Notes under the pieces: generated by a model
What the model saw: only the letters and a program-made list of their open reading frames with translations
Database searches by the model: none
Told to the model about the DNA's origin: nothing
In this document: one piece after another, positions 61,901 to 64,000 of the stretch
Layout of the letters: each line of letters starts with the position of its first letter
How positions within the stretch are numbered: the stretch's first letter is position 1
Program-made: the position numbers and the translations under genes
Assembly: GCF_000150955.2 (NCBI RefSeq)
Contig: NC_011700.1
Span: 39,617-103,616 of the forward strand
Reading direction: 5' to 3'
From: Phaeodactylum tricornutum CCAP 1055/1
Lineage: Eukaryota > Bacillariophyta > Bacillariophyceae > Surirellales > Neidiaceae
DNA length: 64,000 nucleotides

Positions 61901-62210
61901 TGAAGAAGCCGCCCTCTTGCCTTATCCGTTCCTCGAAGACGTGCTGTAACAAAGCAGTTTTGCCCAAACCTGATGGACCATGTACGAGAATTACGTGAGA
62001 CTTCTCGCTTCCTCGCATTGCTGTGGCCAAATCCATGCACTGATCGTTAGCGACGGAGATTGCGGCTTTTTCCTTCACGCGGCCGTACAGATCCCGTTCT
62101 GGTTCTTCCACGGTGAGAATCGTTGGAATCGCCATCGTGAGAATACGGCTAGACAATGGTGACGAGGAGAGTATCGGAAGGCGTGTCGGAATTGGTAAAA
62201 TGGTGTGCAT
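58959..62210 (-). CDS. STAND-class ATPase with TPR-like array (COG3899 type), copy 3; frame broken
   Basis: First ATG 62210 (alternative 62135). Walker A is GPSGLGKT at residues 78-85; Walker B is RIVLLLDDVQWAD, with GFLLAITSDEP after it. The frame breaks at about 61878-61884: GKFDSVPSASP stops soon after, while VGEPWPAIVDAFSDL continues in another frame. One extra C in the CCC there gives SVPVGEPW, matching the GKFD...PF/PY segment of the other copies, and leaves no space for an intron. A 64-nt phase-0 intron (59715-59652, CAG|GTACGG...TTTCTTTCAG) joins the last exon. The C-terminus has the family pattern ALANERAALYCLARGKEKKAAQYFQEAWQGYLNWGAHSKVDQL. No effector domain. More diverged from copies 1 and 2 than they are from each other. 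Confidence 0.78.
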
Positions 62211-62670
62211 AAATTTTCGTAGACGCCACTGTGGATAAAGTGTCCTCACTCCATGAGGTTTACCCTTACAAAGCGTTTTCCAATGTTCTGGTAAAACTTA
62301 CGAGGAAAGTCACTGTGTAATCTATTCTGAACTTGAGAAGGAAAACGATCACTCTCTGATACAAAGTTTGAAAATGTGAGTCGGTTCGGATGACCAGTGA
62401 ATTTTCCTCTTTCCGTCTCAAACACAATACGACACTTCCCCTGTCAACGATTATATCAAAATGGTTTGGCAACGAGAGAATGTTACAAAGATTCGTTAAA
62501 TAGAGATTTTAAACCGAGACTTACGGATTGCAAAAGGAGCGAAAGTACTGGAAATACCTAAAATCGATATGTTATTATGGATGGAGCTTTTCTGGTTTTG
62601 ATGAGGCTCACGTAGAAAAACCCTACGACAAGCATATCGGGGTTCATTGTCCATTTATGTTGGGTTTATG
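62211..62670. other. Intergenic between STAND copy 3 and the hAT element
   Basis: 460 nt upstream of STAND copy 3. AT-rich, no frame or repeat recognised; presumably its promoter. Confidence 0.45.
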
Positions 62671-62678
62671 CTTATAAG
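62671..62678. repeat. Left 8-bp target-site duplication (CTTATAAG)
   Basis: Direct copy at 63941-63948. It is also self-palindromic, so part of the match could belong to the inverted repeats, but the CA/TG element ends argue for a duplication. Confidence 0.8.
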
Positions 62679-62702
62679 CAGGCTGCCTTTAATTCGGTTT
62701 TC
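62679..62702 (+). repeat. Left terminal inverted repeat of the hAT element
   Basis: First 24 bp match the inverted right end with two mismatches (positions 16 and 21). Confidence 0.9.
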
Positions 62703-62830
62703 CCGCAAGCAACCGCAAAGAGCTTGTTTGCGGTGAATTTGAAATCTTTAATGCGGTTCGTTGCGGTAACCCTAAAAATAACCCTAAAATACACATCTTA
62801 AGTCCATGAATACTATGGTTTTACGTATGA

Positions 62831-63652
62831 TTACTCCTTAATTAGAGCCGAGAGGTCCTTCAGATTGTTGTATTGTTTACAATGCAAAATACCTTCGAGC
62901 GAGAAGTCTGTATGATGTTGCCTTGTGTTGTCTTTCTCCCAATTAATGACGGAAAAGTCAGACTCAACTGTCGCTGTATTTGGAAATGCCGATGCCAACC
63001 CGCCGCAAAATTTCTGAACGAGCGGAAATCGTCCATGAGTTGCCGCCCGACTCTCTGAGAAATTACTCTTCTGATTATAAGAATGCAATAAAGCGTCTTG
63101 GAACAAGGGTTCTTCTCGGTACGCTCGGAGAAATATGCTAAACTCTCGACTAAGTTGGTCAATTTCTTCGTCTGAAAATCTCCGCTGTAATCGTGTTCGG
63201 TGCTTCTGAATTGTCTTGACAAAATCTCGCATGTTGCTTGCAGCAAGCTCGTATGGGAGCACCGGCGGTAGTTCTGCAGCCTGTGATTTGTTTCCACTGC
63301 GTACAATTGCAATGTTGGCAATGCCATTTGCTGCAACCACAAATAAATTACCAATGCTGGCCAGCAAACAAGAAAGTTTCTCCTCATCAGACGCCAATTC
63401 TTCGACTGTTTTGATCATCCACATGCCGAGCCCATCAAGGCACGACCGAACCTGATTGTGAGTGATAACATAGCTTCCGTTTCCCTCAGCTGGCTCTTTT
63501 GAAATGATAGCATCAATCTGTTCTTGTTCAAGGGGCCCAGCCATCCCAGACATTCTACAGTAGGTATCAATCAAGCCACTGAGAATTTTCTGCTGCTGTG
63601 ACACCAGCGTTGTCAATCCCTGAAGCGAAGCAAACACGTTATGGGCCTCCAT
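62831..63652 (-). CDS. Truncated hAT-family transposase-like protein
   Basis: 273 aa from the ATG at 63652. The C-terminal part has TATVESDFSVINWEKD and TDFSLEGILHCKQYNNL, a signature I associate with hAT-like transposases of oomycetes and other stramenopiles, near the dimerisation region. The N-terminal 150 residues are helical (QQQKILSGLIDTYCRM, RRFSDEEIDQLSREF) and show neither the BED zinc finger nor the RNase-H-like DDE core. So it is either an internally deleted transposase that cannot catalyse transposition alone, or a separate element-encoded protein. It lies within the inverted repeats on the minus strand. Confidence 0.75.
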   Translation of the reverse strand: MEAHNVFASLQGLTTLVSQQQKILSGLIDTYCRMSGMAGPLEQEQIDAIISKEPAEGNGSYVITHNQVRSCLDGLGMWMIKTVEELASDEEKLSCLLASIGNLFVVAANGIANIAIVRSGNKSQAAELPPVLPYELAASNMRDFVKTIQKHRTRLQRRFSDEEIDQLSREFSIFLRAYREEPLFQDALLHSYNQKSNFSESRAATHGRFPLVQKFCGGLASAFPNTATVESDFSVINWEKDNTRQHHTDFSLEGILHCKQYNNLKDLSALIKE

Positions 63653-63916
63653 GAAATATCAGAATTGCGTTGGCATTTGTGATGTCAATGCTTTCTTTAG
63701 CTCTTCTTGCTAAAGGCAGAGCACAGGGTATTGCACAGGATGGGTTAGCTATGTTCTTACAGTGTTTTGATTGAAATGAGCAGTAAATTGGGTTAGAGTT
63801 AAGAGTTTTATTTTCTACTGACTCTACGTAACTCACGATAAAATAGAGTTAAATTAGTACTTTTAATGCGGTGAGTTCAAAACCTTTAATGCGGTTCAAT
63901 GCGGTGTTTGAGGACA

Positions 63917-63940
63917 AAACACCGCATTAAAGGCAGCCTG
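63917..63940 (-). repeat. Right terminal inverted repeat of the hAT element
   Basis: Inverted copy of 62679-62702, followed directly by the second CTTATAAG (63941-63948). Confidence 0.9.
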
Positions 63941-64000
63941 CTTATAAGTCTTTGTTTTACGTCTTTTTATCGTATCTACTATCCTTTGGTCCCACAGACA

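Larger units (their letters stand above)
62679..63940 (-). mobile_element. hAT-type DNA transposon, 1262 bp, probably non-autonomous
   Basis: Bounded by imperfect inverted repeats of about 24 bp: left 62679-62702 begins CAGGCTGCCTTTAATTCGG, and right 63917-63940 read inward begins CAGGCTGCCTTTAATGCGG. Each end is flanked by CTTATAAG (62671-62678 and 63941-63948), an 8-bp target-site duplication, the size hAT elements make; CA...TG ends also fit. Subterminal AATGCGGT repeats occur near both ends (62749-62766; 63866-63905), as hAT transposases need. The only gene inside encodes a 273-aa protein with a hAT-like C-terminus, far shorter than usual 600-800 aa transposases. Confidence 0.9.

Overview
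The window looks like nuclear DNA of a pennate diatom, most likely Phaeodactylum tricornutum or a close relative. The signs are dense genes on both strands, few and short GT-AG introns (about 64-149 nt), bipartite plastid presequences with a Phe or Trp at the signal-peptide cleavage site, secreted low-complexity wall-type proteins including a silaffin-like Lys/Ser/Gly repeat protein, and stramenopile-style families (COG3899-type STAND ATPases, a Pheophorbide-a-oxygenase-type Rieske protein). The species is inferred from gene content, not from a search.

Layout. 0-5 kb: the 3' end of a Q-rich gene, a Ser/Thr-rich possible winged-helix protein with a one-base frame break, and a two-exon mitochondrial-type carbamate kinase. 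5.7-9.3 kb: STAND ATPase copy 1, frame-broken. 10-26 kb: a wall/secretory stretch with a silaffin-like protein, a DusA-type tRNA-dihydrouridine synthase, an organelle-type cold-shock protein, a giant secreted Pro/Thr-rich protein, a GT61-like glycosyltransferase and a small secreted Pro/Thr-rich protein. 27-36 kb: a 2,4-dienoyl-CoA reductase (FadH type), a thylakoid-lumen PsbQ-like helical protein, an FkbM-type methyltransferase, a DusA 3'-end pseudogene, a PrxQ-type peroxiredoxin and a second DusA paralogue. 37-46 kb: a microsatellite, two diatom-type genes of unknown function, an LRR protein, an unknown two-exon gene and the Rieske oxygenase. 46.8-62.2 kb: intact STAND copy 2, a METTL21-like methyltransferase, a 1838-aa GBF1/GNOM-type Sec7 ARF-GEF, and frame-broken STAND copy 3. 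62.7-63.9 kb: a short hAT transposon with inverted repeats and an 8-bp target duplication.

There is no operon logic. Shared themes are secretion and cell wall (silaffin-like, two Pro/Thr-rich proteins, GT61, FkbM, ARF-GEF), organelle metabolism (carbamate kinase, dienoyl-CoA reductase, PrxQ, Rieske oxygenase, lumen protein), and local duplication (three STAND genes, two DusA genes plus a DusA fragment). The most notable points are the dispersed STAND ATPases that carry no effector domain, the silaffin-like gene, the hAT element, and a 9-mer (TCACAGTCA) strongly over-represented in non-coding DNA. Three otherwise good genes are each broken by the loss of one base in a short homopolymer, which may be assembly error rather than decay.
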